Source of the DNA: Mayamaea pseudoterrestris
Lineage: Eukaryota > Bacillariophyta > Bacillariophyceae > Sellaphorales > Sellaphoraceae
NCBI GenBank assembly: GCA_027923505.1
Contig: BROI01000013.1
Location: 310,001 to 374,000, forward strand
Direction of reading: 5' to 3'
DNA: 64,000 nucleotides
Shown here: piece by piece, positions 38,406-48,300 of the stretch
Position numbering within the stretch: position 1 is the first letter of the stretch
How the letters are laid out: each line of letters opens with the position of its first letter
The notes under the pieces: model-generated
What the model saw: the letters and a program-made list of their open reading frames with translations, nothing else
What the model was told of the DNA's origin: nothing
Databases searched by the model: none
Made by a program: the position numbers and the translations under genes

Positions 38406-40271
38406 ATGCAGTCAACTCTCTCGACGACGATGGGACGAGGAGGCCGGCGCAACCGCAAGCGTAAGCTTTCCGCAGAAGATGAAGGAAACACGAATGCAAA
38501 AGAAGAGGCTCTGACGGTACATGTTACTTGGTGGAGCGAGACTTGTAGCTCTAGGAAGGAGCTACTGGATTCGAAGCCTTTGCAAGTTGATGATGAGGCT
38601 TCAGCAGTCGTTCCTGTTCGAGATGATGACGATGAAACAAGCCTTACCCGTCATTACTATACTTTGCTTGCCACCAAGTACAAGTGGAAGTCACCGACCC
38701 TAGTTCAGTCACATGCATGGCCGCATATCTTGAGCAGACAGAGCCCTGGACAGCGACGAAAGCATGTCGCCTTTGTTTCGGCGACGGCATCCGGAAAGAC
38801 GCTTGCATTCGGCTTGCCGCTACTCATACGAGCTCATTATCAGAAACAACATGGACTAGTGCTGGTTCCAACGAGGGAGCTTGCCGGTCAAGTTGGAAAG
38901 AATCTGAATGATTGGAATGCGACGATATTGTCGTCCGGCAAAATGCACCATGCAGCAACGCAAAACACAGTGATTCTCGTCATGCACGGCGGTGGCGCGT
39001 CGACGACAATCCACATGGACGCCATTCACAAGGCTTTGAGCAACGAAACGTTTCTCATCATGGTTTCAACGCCTGGACGGTTCCTTGATGTGCTGGAAAC
39101 AATGGAACAGGCGGCAATAAACACTAAAGAAAGTCCTGGTTCCAAGCTACCTCCAATCAAGCTTTCCACAATTTGTTTGGATGAAGCGGATCGCTTGGCA
39201 ATACAAGCTGACTTATCCAAACAAGTGGACGACATTTTGGAACGAGTCATTGAGGGACGTGATCAGCAGCAGCAGCTGTGTCTGTGTTCGGCAACGCTTG
39301 CGGCGGCAGCTCGCACAAAGTGGGACGATTGGCTGCAGCGTACGACTCATTCCGATTGCGTCTTGGTTCAGATTGGAGGATGTACCAGTCAGAAACATTC
39401 GCAAAATGGAGGCGACGCATCTGTTGCGAGTGATGCCGCACCCGATAGCGAGCAGCACTCACCCAACAGCGCCCGCAGTACCAACATGTTTTCTCGCATA
39501 CCAACCAACTTGACGCAAGTATTGCATGTTTGCGCCGAACACAAGAAGCCTCGCAAGCTCATTACGACGCTACAAGGCATTCGAACCGACTCTAAAGGAA
39601 AGACTGGTCTTGGTATCATCTTTTTCAATCGCATCAAAACACTACAATTTGCCAGCAAGCTGCTGCAAAAGAGTCACATTAGCAGTCTTGAGCTCCACAG
39701 CCAGTTGCACCAGCACGAGCGTGACCGCGCGATGCAACTGTTTGCGAGTGGACGTGTGCCGCTGCTACTGGCGACGGATGTGGCAGCCCGCGGCTTACAC
39801 GTTAGCCACGTCAAGTATATTGTGAATTACGATTTTCCTGGTAATTTGGAGCAATACATTCATCGGTGTGGTCGGGCCGGGCGAAACCAAACGGCAAATG
39901 CTGCTGGCGTGGTTTACAGCTTTTTCACGCGCAACTTTAGCGTCATGGCCAAGGACTTGGTGGTGTTGCTCAAGGCGACGAACCAGCACGTTGATGCAAA
40001 CTTGATAGAGTTGGCGCGTGACACTAAAAGGCATGCGGTTGCGTCAAACGAATCTGGGCAGGCTGTAAAAGATGCAAAGCGGCAACGAGCGAGTGATGGC
40101 GAGTTAGCAGTGGAGGAACGTGAAGAAGAATCTGCACCAGAAGACGAAGAAGGAAACGACGGTGCTGCCATGAAGGATCATCCTGCGAATCGAATTGTGT
40201 TGAGACGAGCTGGAAACGTAAGCGATGCATCATCCGACAGCGACGACGAGGAAGACAATGAAAGCAAGTAG
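38406..40271 (+). CDS. DEAD-box RNA helicase, subfamily unclear
   Basis: A single exon encodes 621 aa; an ATG at 38430 (MGRGGRRNRKRK) is an alternative start. Motifs: I SATASGKTLAFG, Ia VPTRELAGQ, GG-like MHGGGAS, Ib [58 protein letters not shown] and VI YIHRCGRAGRN. Motif I has Ala where Gly is usual (ATASGKT for ATGSGKT). A disordered insert follows motif III. The C-terminus is acidic (EREEESAPEDEEGNDG). Lys-rich and acidic tails suggest a nuclear or nucleolar, ribosome-assembly role; this is inference. Confidence 0.83.
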   Translation: MQSTLSTTMGRGGRRNRKRKLSAEDEGNTNAKEEALTVHVTWWSETCSSRKELLDSKPLQVDDEASAVVPVRDDDDETSLTRHYYTLLATKYKWKSPTLVQSHAWPHILSRQSPGQRRKHVAFVSATASGKTLAFGLPLLIRAHYQKQHGLVLVPTRELAGQVGKNLNDWNATILSSGKMHHAATQNTVILVMHGGGASTTIHMDAIHKALSNETFLIMVSTPGRFLDVLETMEQAAINTKESPGSKLPPIKLSTICLDEADRLAIQADLSKQVDDILERVIEGRDQQQQLCLCSATLAAAARTKWDDWLQRTTHSDCVLVQIGGCTSQKHSQNGGDASVASDAAPDSEQHSPNSARSTNMFSRIPTNLTQVLHVCAEHKKPRKLITTLQGIRTDSKGKTGLGIIFFNRIKTLQFASKLLQKSHISSLELHSQLHQHERDRAMQLFASGRVPLLLATDVAARGLHVSHVKYIVNYDFPGNLEQYIHRCGRAGRNQTANAAGVVYSFFTRNFSVMAKDLVVLLKATNQHVDANLIELARDTKRHAVASNESGQAVKDAKRQRASDGELAVEEREEESAPEDEEGNDGAAMKDHPANRIVLRRAGNVSDASSDSDDEEDNESK

Positions 40272-40346
40272 AATGACTATAAAAGTAAATTAAATCTCTT
40301 TATATGCAAAATTACGCAAAGTATTCGGCTGACTGATGACCCTTCA

Positions 40347-40936
40347 CTAGACAGCCAAGCTCCACAGCAAGGACGTTCCGACTACCCCCATCATGACGGC
40401 GCTGCTCCAGACGATTGATAGAGACGCCCCTCCACTTTCGGCGTTCGCATCTTGACAAGTATCAGCCGTGAGGTTGCAGGATGGAACGTAGGAGTTTGAT
40501 TCGCAAACGAGCAGCTTGCGAAAAGAGTCGCTGCAAAAGTTTCCGGCGCAGCTTTGCGAGCAAGTATCCAGCGTTTCGCACAGCAAGCCATCCACCGTGG
40601 CGCAGTTATCGTCACTGAGTGTAGCGTTGGCGGAAGCATCCGTCGCATTGGTGGAGGCAGCAGTTGCAGCTGACGAGGATGCAGCAGACTGTGGAAGGTT
40701 CGTCTTGATGCATTCGGTGCAATTGTTAATGTTAAAGTTGCCTAGAGGAAGGAGTGGATGAGTCAATCACCTTGATCATGACTATACGCAAAAGTCCCAA
40801 GCGAAGCAATGAACGTACCAGTGACAATGAGGCACGCTCCAAGGACGCCTCGCTGCCCCGTGCATTCGGAGTACGCCGTCGAGGTGAGGACTCCAAGGAA
40901 GAGGGAGGCGAGCAGCGGCAAGCAATGCTTCATCAT
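40347..40936 (-). CDS. Secreted cysteine-rich protein, possibly GPI-anchored
   Basis: It reads leftward in two exons, 40819-40936 and 40347-40741 (intron 40742-40818), giving 170 aa. The start is the first of two ATGs (MMKHCLPLLASLFLGVL), a signal peptide. The mature part has about 14 cysteines and many N-x-S/T sites in an Ala/Ser/Thr-rich linker (SAATAASTNATDASANATL). A hydrophobic C-terminus (SIVWSSAVMMGVVGTSLLWS) with no basic tail is typical of GPI anchoring. Function is unknown; a cell-wall or surface role fits the make-up. Confidence 0.7.
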
Positions 40937-41064
40937 GATTGAGAGAGAAAAAGGTTTATAGAAATGCAATGCGAGAATATTGTAGTAAGTACTTTCACGC
41001 TCGACTTCCGGATGCGTCAAGAACAATGATCCGTTCAAGGCACGATCCTACGGAGCGTTTGATC

Positions 41065-42876
41065 ATGGCGGTCGCGACGAGTTGCGCACCCAAATTTTAT
41101 GTCGCAGCGGTTAGCTATGTCACAGCGGTACATAGCGGCGCGCCATGTTCCCGTCCGTCTTTTTTAACAACACCAATGAGTTACATTAACAACACATCAT
41201 TCATGCCTGCAAGAAGTGTGCCATCATTTAGATTTTTCAACCTACTGCAGTTTGGAATGGTTGTTCTGGTTTTCGGCAGTAGTTGCATGCGTCGTCAGCA
41301 CTTTTGTGTTTCGTCCTTGCAGCACCCACTTACTCGGATGGCAACATATCCAAGGACCAGAACACATCAGATGGCATACAAACCCATGGCAAAAATGACT
41401 CCCTCTACACAAGAAGACGATCATGATTCATACACTGACTTTAATCACAGAGTCTGCTTGGCCGTTGGTTCCAATCTGGGCAATCGATTCGAAAACATTC
41501 ACAAGGCCCTGCAGTTGCTTTGCATTGACGACAGTCACAACACCAAGACAAAGCTCATTCAAACATCCTTTTTACGCGAAACAGCTCCCATGTACTTGTC
41601 GGAGCAGCCGCACTTTTTGAACGGCGCCGTCATGCTGGAGACGAGTTTGTCGCCGCGCGACATGCTGCAGCGCATCAAATCAGTCGAAACGCGACTGGGA
41701 CGAAACATCAACGACACGAAACGCAACGGCCCGCGACCCGTCGATTTGGACATTATACTGTATGAAGCCAAACGTCGTAACAGTGACGACTACGCGCCAG
41801 TGGCAGTCAACGAGCCGGACCTTGTCGTGCCGCACGCGTCCATGCAGGAGCGAGAATTCGTGTTGGAACCATTGATGGATCTCGTTGGCGGCGACTTTAC
41901 TCATCCAGTCTTAAATCAAACGCTGGAACAACTCTTGGCGCAACTGCGCAACGACAAATCCGACGCTACCGCAGCTGCCGTTCGCGTGCTGGCGCTCCCT
42001 CGCAATCGCGTCATTCACTTGAACGAAACCATTGTCATGGGCATTCTCAACGTGACGCCCGACAGCTTTAGCGACGGCGGAAGGTGGTCGTCCAGCGTGG
42101 AGACAGCGGTGCAGCAGGCGCTGCAGATGGAGCGAGACGGCGCTCACGTCATTGACGTTGGCGGCGAGTCGACGCGTCCCGGTGCCAAGGAACTTGACGT
42201 CAACGTGGAGCTGCAGCGCACCGTTCCCGTCATTCGGCAACTACGAAACGTATCAGATATACCAATATCGATTGATACGAGGCATGCCATTGTTGCAAAA
42301 GCAGCTATTGACGCTGGAGCGGATATTGTCAATGATGTGAGCGGAGGTCAATTCGACAAACAAATGCTATCGACAGTGGCCAAACTAGCCGTTCCCATGG
42401 TATTGATGCATATGAGAGGGACACCGGAAACAATGCAATTATTGGCGCAATATGAAAACGTTGTCAAGGACGTTGCCGATGCAATGGCGGAGCGATCTGC
42501 TGCGGCGGAACGAGCGGGTGTGCACCGGTGGACGCAAGTCATTGACCCTGGTATTGGGTTCGCCAAGGGCACGAAGGGCAATCTACAATTACTCGGAAAT
42601 TTAAAAAGGCTACGATCAGTAACACGCAATCTACCAATTATGCTTGGGACGAGCCGCAAAGGATTCATTGGACGATTAACCGGCACCGACGCGGCCAAGG
42701 ACAGAGATCCAGGAACAATTGCCACAATGGTCGCCGCATTGTGTTTGGATGACTCGGCCGATGCTGGCTGCAACTTGGTTCGCGTGCATAACGTTTCAGC
42801 GTGTAAGCAGGCCATGGTGGTAATAGATGCGATACGTATGTGTCGCCAAGACACAAACGCAGAATCCGAAGAATGA
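41065..42876 (+). CDS. Bifunctional HPPK-DHPS (folate biosynthesis)
   Basis: The catalytic region is certain but the start is not. ATG codons at 40969, 41065 (ATCATGGCGG, chosen), 41176 and 41203 are all in frame, and the roughly 120 residues before the enzyme are basic and hydrophobic, fitting a mitochondrial or plastid presequence. HPPK comes first: VCLAVGSNLGNR, then RNGPRPVDLDIILYE. DHPS follows: MGILNVTPDSFSDGG, VGGESTRPGA, IDTRHA, GADIVNDVSGG, MHMRGTPETM, DPGIGFAKG and LGTSRKGFIGRL. The enzyme pyrophosphorylates hydroxymethyl-dihydropterin and joins it to p-aminobenzoate. The HPPK-DHPS fusion is the plant and protist form. Confidence 0.93.
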   Translation: MAVATSCAPKFYVAAVSYVTAVHSGAPCSRPSFLTTPMSYINNTSFMPARSVPSFRFFNLLQFGMVVLVFGSSCMRRQHFCVSSLQHPLTRMATYPRTRTHQMAYKPMAKMTPSTQEDDHDSYTDFNHRVCLAVGSNLGNRFENIHKALQLLCIDDSHNTKTKLIQTSFLRETAPMYLSEQPHFLNGAVMLETSLSPRDMLQRIKSVETRLGRNINDTKRNGPRPVDLDIILYEAKRRNSDDYAPVAVNEPDLVVPHASMQEREFVLEPLMDLVGGDFTHPVLNQTLEQLLAQLRNDKSDATAAAVRVLALPRNRVIHLNETIVMGILNVTPDSFSDGGRWSSSVETAVQQALQMERDGAHVIDVGGESTRPGAKELDVNVELQRTVPVIRQLRNVSDIPISIDTRHAIVAKAAIDAGADIVNDVSGGQFDKQMLSTVAKLAVPMVLMHMRGTPETMQLLAQYENVVKDVADAMAERSAAAERAGVHRWTQVIDPGIGFAKGTKGNLQLLGNLKRLRSVTRNLPIMLGTSRKGFIGRLTGTDAAKDRDPGTIATMVAALCLDDSADAGCNLVRVHNVSACKQAMVVIDAIRMCRQDTNAESEE

Positions 42877-43297
42877 TGGCCAATGCCATGGAATGATCAT
42901 CCTGCAGAAGCGCCTCCAATGCTTCGAAGTGCAGTTGCTCGCGTTCCAGTATGACGCGCATTTCCTTACCTTTTCAGCATCCTACACACAAAGTCACACT
43001 ACTATAGAAGTATTGATATAGCTGCTAACACTCATAGCTATGTTATGATGATCAAGATGGTATCAGATTGCTAGATGATTACTTCAAGTGGGAATTTCGT
43101 CACGAGCGACCGGGTAAAGATGCGAGGAGAATGCAACGCGGCTCTCACACAACAATTTTCTCATAGTATATTTACCATTGTTTTCGTTAATATGCGTGAG
43201 TCAGAGTTAAAAGAGCTGTTGCTTTTCGTTCGCATTGAGATGTATGCCGAAGCTGGACTGCTGATCAAATAACTCGGACCGACAGCCAGAGGCTTCA
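42877..43297. other. Tail-to-tail intergenic region
   Basis: These 421 bases lie between the HPPK-DHPS stop and the SNF2 stop. They are AT-rich with no supported frame or repeat. Confidence 0.5.
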
Positions 43298-45611
43298 TCA
43301 ACTGCCAGGTTCACTTGGCTTCTGCGAAAACTCCAACAAGCTTGTCTGTCGAAACCCGTCATACTCGGATACACTAGTGTGACTGTCGCCACCACCACCG
43401 CCAGGTCCAGGTAGAATGGATCGTAGCATTTGAAAAATTGAAATGCGAGGAGCGTCCGTGCTCCCATTGGTTTCAGATTCGTTCTCTTGTGCTGCAAGCA
43501 CCACGTTGCTCGTATTATTCTTTTGCTCCAGCAATGCATCAATCTGCCGATCCAAATCAAAGGCCGAGACCCATATGCTTGTCACTGCTTCCGTCTGCCC
43601 AATGCGTCTTACGCGGTCTTCTGCTTGCAAGGCGTCTCCTGGCGTCCATGGACGATCAAGAAGAATCACCGTGCAGGCCGCCGTCAAGGTTAGCCCCACG
43701 CCGCCTGCTCCAAAAGTCACGACAAAGACTGGGGCTAAACCATTCTGAAAGTCGTCGACCAAGCCTTGTCGTTTCTTTGGTGGGGTTTCGCCAGTCAACA
43801 AATGTCCGTCCCAACCTGACTCCTTCAATCGCTTATGCACCAACTTGGCAACGTCGACAAAGCTTGTAAAGATTACCACTGCTGGCTCCTTTTCTAGCGT
43901 TTGCTGCGCGAGCTGAACTGTTGCATCCACCTTGGCGAAACTTCCAACGAGTCGGACCTTTTGCACAGCTCCTAGAATGGAGTCATTCTTGTCGACGGTA
44001 GACCCCGGTGCCGGCGTTGCATGATATACTCTTGCCAAGTCTTTGAGGGCATGTGTATGCTGTAGTTGACACTTGGCGCTCACAGGTACATTGTGAATGA
44101 CTCGCGTCTTTGGAGGCAGTTCCTTCATGACACTGTCCTTGGTGATATGCAGTACGTGGGATGCGACGAGCTCGCGCAGCTGCACAAGGTTTGACGCTCC
44201 ACTGGCGTTCCAAACGGCGCGTGCGCCAAAGTGTTGTTGAAAGCCAGCGCAAAAGTGAGTCTCGTACTCGCGCTGGTGGTTTCCAAATGGGTGCTGGACA
44301 GCCTTTAACAAAGGAAAGAGGTTGGCTGGTTTGCCATTTTTCATTGGCGTTCCAGTCAGTAGTAACACGCCGACGCATTTGCAGCGACTAGCTTTTGAAG
44401 TGTTTAACATGAGCTTCAACGCATCCTGTGTCCGCGAGGCTGCCATGGATTGCATTGAATGCGCTTCGTCCGCAAGCACGACGTATTTTGTAACTGCAGA
44501 ATCATCCTTTGGTGCAACTGTGAAGGAAGGTACCTTTGCCCAAGAGGCAATGCAAACATCAGTAGTCGTCCAATCGCAAGGCTCCATGTCTTGGACCTTC
44601 AAGCTTGTTGCTTGCTCCGCCGTTCGCTTCCATTCCGCTTTGAGCGAGACTGGGCAAATGACAATGACTTTGACTCGATCAAAGGTGCGTTGAAAGGCCC
44701 GAGCCCATACGCAGCCCGTCAATGTCTTGCCTCTGTGAAAAAGGGAAAATCAATGTAAGATAATAGGGCGATTTTACAAACATCGGCAAACTTGCGACAG
44801 ACAAAAGAATCGAGTGCGTAGCATATACGTACAAACCCATATCGAGCGCCAGTATCATTCGTCTTCGAGTCAATCCCCTCAAAATGGCTTGCTTTTGATG
44901 CGAAAAAAGAGTCCATCCGTTGTCAAGAGGCTCGGACAGCGTGGCATGCCTAACGAGTCGTTTACGTATACTTTCTTGCTCATCGTTGCCATGTTTGTCG
45001 TCATCATCGGGTGGAGGCGGAATGGGATATTGGAATCGAAGCAATGGTGGCAGCGATTGTATAATTGGAGGATAATGTGTGTCATTCTGCTCAATCGACT
45101 TTTGCTGTATATTTAGTGGCGGCTGGTCTGATTTGTTTTGATTCCAATTGGATGGGCGCAAAGAAGCAACGGCAGTCTGCTGGCTCAGAACAGTATGCTG
45201 CTGCAGTTGAATAACGGCAGCTCCTACGACATGACTATCTATGCATGAAGTCTTGTTTTTGGTGTCCAAAGAAGATGCCGACTGTATTTTTGGTGCGACT
45301 GTGGCGGCAGAAGCGACGGATGCTGGTTCATCGATGGCGGCCTCATTCATTGGCTCAGACGGTTGTTCCACCTGATCAGCCAATACAATTGCAGCGTCCC
45401 AGTCAATGTCTGCATCAAACGATTCGTTTAACACATTATTTGCATTAGCATGAGGCTGTTGCGAGCAAACTGGTTGTTGATGAACAATCGGCTGGATGTT
45501 CTGCAGCTGATGCTGCTGAATGTCTCGGGATCGGTCGCTTGATGGCGCTGCCTCGGACGTTTCAGCGGTTCTTGCTCGTTTCAATGACTTGAGATACGGA
45601 TTCTGTATCAT
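43298..45611 (-). CDS. SNF2-family DNA-dependent ATPase
   Basis: It reads leftward in two exons, 44833-45611 and 43298-44732 (intron 44733-44832), giving 737 aa. The splice rebuilds Walker A as DMGLGKTLTG (about 257-266). Residues 1-200 are disordered and Gln/Asn-rich. The helicase shows FSHQKQAILRGL, VICPVSLKAEW, LADEAHS (DEAH, about 348-351), LLTGTPMKNG, and the C-lobe VIFTSFVDVAKLV, TFGAGGVGLTLTAA and EDRVRRIGQ. Such proteins translocate on DNA to remodel or repair. The compact core recalls SMARCAL1-like annealing helicases, but no HARP domain is visible. Confidence 0.85.
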
Positions 45612-45767
45612 TTTCGACCTATTGTCTCAAGTGGAGCAGTGAAAATTGCGACGCCATCATCATGGTCAAAGTTGTCGAGCAACCATCGTCGATTGTCGTT
45701 TCAACGAAAATGCATGTCGTAGCGGTTTCCATTTCGTCAGCATGACGTCATTTTCATTTTCGCTGCG

Positions 45768-46709
45768 ATGCCTCGTCTCGCCTCGCACAAACCGCGCTTC
45801 ACCATGATGGTCGAGCCGCAGCAGGACTCGGAGGATGACGACTTGTACGACCTACTTGAGCAATCCTATCAATCTCCAGTCTACCGAGATTACTACGACG
45901 ATCTTACTGTTGATGGTTTGAGAGAGAAGCACGAGTTATTCTGGCTTTGGACAACGGTTGCTGCTGCGCTCGTGTTGCTTGCATTCACTTTTGAAGGTAT
46001 GTGCGAATCATGACTGATTGCTAACTGAGCAGATTGAGAGTCAGCGGTCACGTCAAATATCTCATTTATACTCTTCTTTCGCGCAGAACTATTACGCGAG
46101 TATCTGACGGATCTCTGGACGACCTTTTGGAATACAATTCTCGACGCAGCCGAGTCCCTATCCGATTTTGCATTGATGAATTACGCGGCACAAGCAATAC
46201 GAACCGTACGATTTCGACGACGACAATTAACAGACGTCATGCCGGAACTAGAGCCACTGCCCGCAAAGGCAAGGCTGGATCTTCAGCCGCAGCAGGATAG
46301 CAGGAATCTGCATCATGATCCGGACGATGTGGAACCAGCTTTTATCGATGAATGCGACTTTCCAATCAGCTGGCTCGTCTATCATCCTGTACTCGGTGTT
46401 GTCACGAAAACAATTGCAGATGAGTATCGATCTGACGTAAAATCATCAGATTTGAGTAGCGACGACGAGACGCAAAGCAAGCGTGACAACGCTGGAATGG
46501 CAACCGAGAAGGATGACAACGACAGCATGAGCGACACTTGCCAACCACCTGACACATTTGATCATTCCGTAACAACGTTGAAACATACAAATCCGCTGCC
46601 AAATGGATCCCCATGTACGATTATACATGCGAATGACGGTAGCAATGATCCTTTTGCGATACAAGTACCAAAACCTCCTCCGGTCACGGTCGCTGTGAAT
46701 GGAGGATGA
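45768..46709 (+). CDS. Single-span membrane protein of unknown function
   Basis: Two exons, 45768-45996 and 46087-46709 (intron 45997-46086), join to 283 aa. An acidic N-terminus (QQDSEDDDLYDLLEQ) is followed by one span (LFWLWTTVAAALVLLAF, about 58-74), an amphipathic helix (ELLREYLTDLWTTFWNTIL) and a Pro/Asp-rich disordered tail. No family is recognised. It is divergent from the SNF2 gene with only about 155 bp between the starts and no repeat array. Confidence 0.68.
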
Positions 46710-46856
46710 CCAAGCTGCCGCAGTTAGTCTTCCTGGTTAAGTTCGTATACTTGTATAATACTCGTTTTGTGAAGAGGTTATTTATTTTCTTGTAGCAATG
46801 TCTCTATCTTTACTCATGTACGATACGCATCATAGCTCCATCATTCGACTCAATCT

Positions 46857-47873
46857 CTACATGTTCAATCCGTTAAAGACACGTGGAGTCGTTCCATCCT
46901 CCTCAATGATTTCCAGTACCTTGTTGCTAGCCTTGGGGTCAGTCAAGGCGCCGACGCAAACATCAGCCACATAGTCGCGCGAAATTTCTCCAGCTTCTAA
47001 CGCATCCTCTCCGTAAATGCGCAAGTCGCCCGTTGGTGGCTTGGCCTTGAGGCCGCCGGGTCTTACAATCGTGTAGTCAATTCCAGATGCTTTTAAATGA
47101 TTCTCCGCAACCAGTTTCTCATCCAATACGTTGCCAAAGGCATTCGTCACAATAAATCCTGGCGAACTGGCCTTGCCAATGGCGCGCGCATTGGTCAAAA
47201 TGCTGGAGACCATGACAATCTTCTTCACGCCAGCTTGCTTGGCAGCATCAATGAGCTTGCAGGTACCAACATTGTCAACCTCATGCGCCGCTTGGTTCAT
47301 TTTCAAGGGATTGCCTGGAACGAAACCAACGGCAATGATCAAAGCGTCGGCGCCGGCAAGTGACGTGGTTGCCATGTCATCCACACTATCCTTGGCAACG
47401 TCAAGTTTCTTCAAGCTAACATTGGCACTTGAGCTGACGGCGGCAACGTTCTGCACCATGGCGCCTCTGACGACGGTGGATGATTCCGACAGCGCCTGCG
47501 TGGCCTTGTCCACGTTGCGCACGCCTCCAATCACCTTCAGAGACGATTGGGAGGCGAGCCGCTCGAGGATGCGTCGACCCGTTTGACCCGTAGCGCCAGC
47601 GACGACAACGGTTTGGATCGTTGCAGCATTGGCGGCGAATGACAATGATGACGGTCCGAATGATAGAGGAATTTTACTTGCAAACGTTACGGCTGCAACC
47701 GTAGAAACGGCGGTGCGAAAGGCTTGCCGACGATCCAAAAAGTAGTTATCATGCTCGTGTTCATTGCTGCTTGCGCCAGCTAGTACTCGCGTACCAAAGG
47801 ATGGACGAGCACTTGGTGCAAAGGCAGCAGACGGTGCTACCAGTAGGGAACAGACAATGACAAAGATCTTCAT
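46857..47873 (-). CDS. Plastid NAD(P)-binding SDR with tripartite, probably lumenal, targeting
   Basis: It reads leftward as 338 aa in one exon. The signal peptide ends in the plastid motif (PSAAFAPSA). Next comes DRRQAFRTAVSTVAAVTFAS, a twin-arginine signal, ending near SFAANA, which looks like a thylakoid processing site. The mature domain is an atypical SDR (NmrA-like): VVVAGATGQTGRRIL, IIAVGFVPGNPL, VMVSSILTNA, YTIVRPGGLKAKP. Plant relatives such as TIC62/HCF173-type proteins bind NADPH in the stroma. A lumenal version would be unusual. The start lies next to a family 2 repeat array shared with the hydrolase at 48301. Confidence 0.82.
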   Translation of the reverse strand: MKIFVIVCSLLVAPSAAFAPSARPSFGTRVLAGASSNEHEHDNYFLDRRQAFRTAVSTVAAVTFASKIPLSFGPSSLSFAANAATIQTVVVAGATGQTGRRILERLASQSSLKVIGGVRNVDKATQALSESSTVVRGAMVQNVAAVSSSANVSLKKLDVAKDSVDDMATTSLAGADALIIAVGFVPGNPLKMNQAAHEVDNVGTCKLIDAAKQAGVKKIVMVSSILTNARAIGKASSPGFIVTNAFGNVLDEKLVAENHLKASGIDYTIVRPGGLKAKPPTGDLRIYGEDALEAGEISRDYVADVCVGALTDPKASNKVLEIIEEDGTTPRVFNGLNM

Positions 47874-47959
47874 GGTGATGGATCGAAACGAATTGTATTG
47901 TGACTCGGATGCGCGATGCGCAAAGATCGCTCACGTCACACTTCAAAACCGGTCCGACT

Positions 47960-48204
47960 CCACAGTCGACTTCCGTTGATAATCAAAGTTTTTGGCACTA
48001 CTGTTTAAGCCACAGTCAGCTTCCGTTGAAAATCAAAGATTATGGCACTACTGTTTGAGCCCTAGTCAGCGTCCGTTGAAAATCAAAGTTTTTGGGTCAA
48101 CTGTTTGAGCCACAGTCAACGTACGTTGAAAATCAAAGTTTTTTTGAGCCACAGTCAATGTACTTTGAAAATCAAAGTTTTTGGCACTACTGTTTGATTC
48201 ACAG
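47960..48204. repeat. Promoter array 4: five units of family 2 in inverted orientation
   Basis: Five copies, mostly 50 bp apart, contain CGTTGAAAATCAAAG followed by TTTTTGGCAC, the reverse complement of the core in array 3. One unit is shorter (about 39 bp). The spacer differs from that of array 3 (TACTGTTTGAGCCACAGTC). The array again lies between divergent genes (starts 47873 leftward and 48301 rightward). Confidence 0.82.
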
Positions 48205-48300
48205 ATATGATAATCGTACCGGTACACGAAGTCATGACGCGCGCGGATCGCTTGTTCCAGAAACTGCATGACTCGTCTTTGTATCGTCTCATTTACAATC

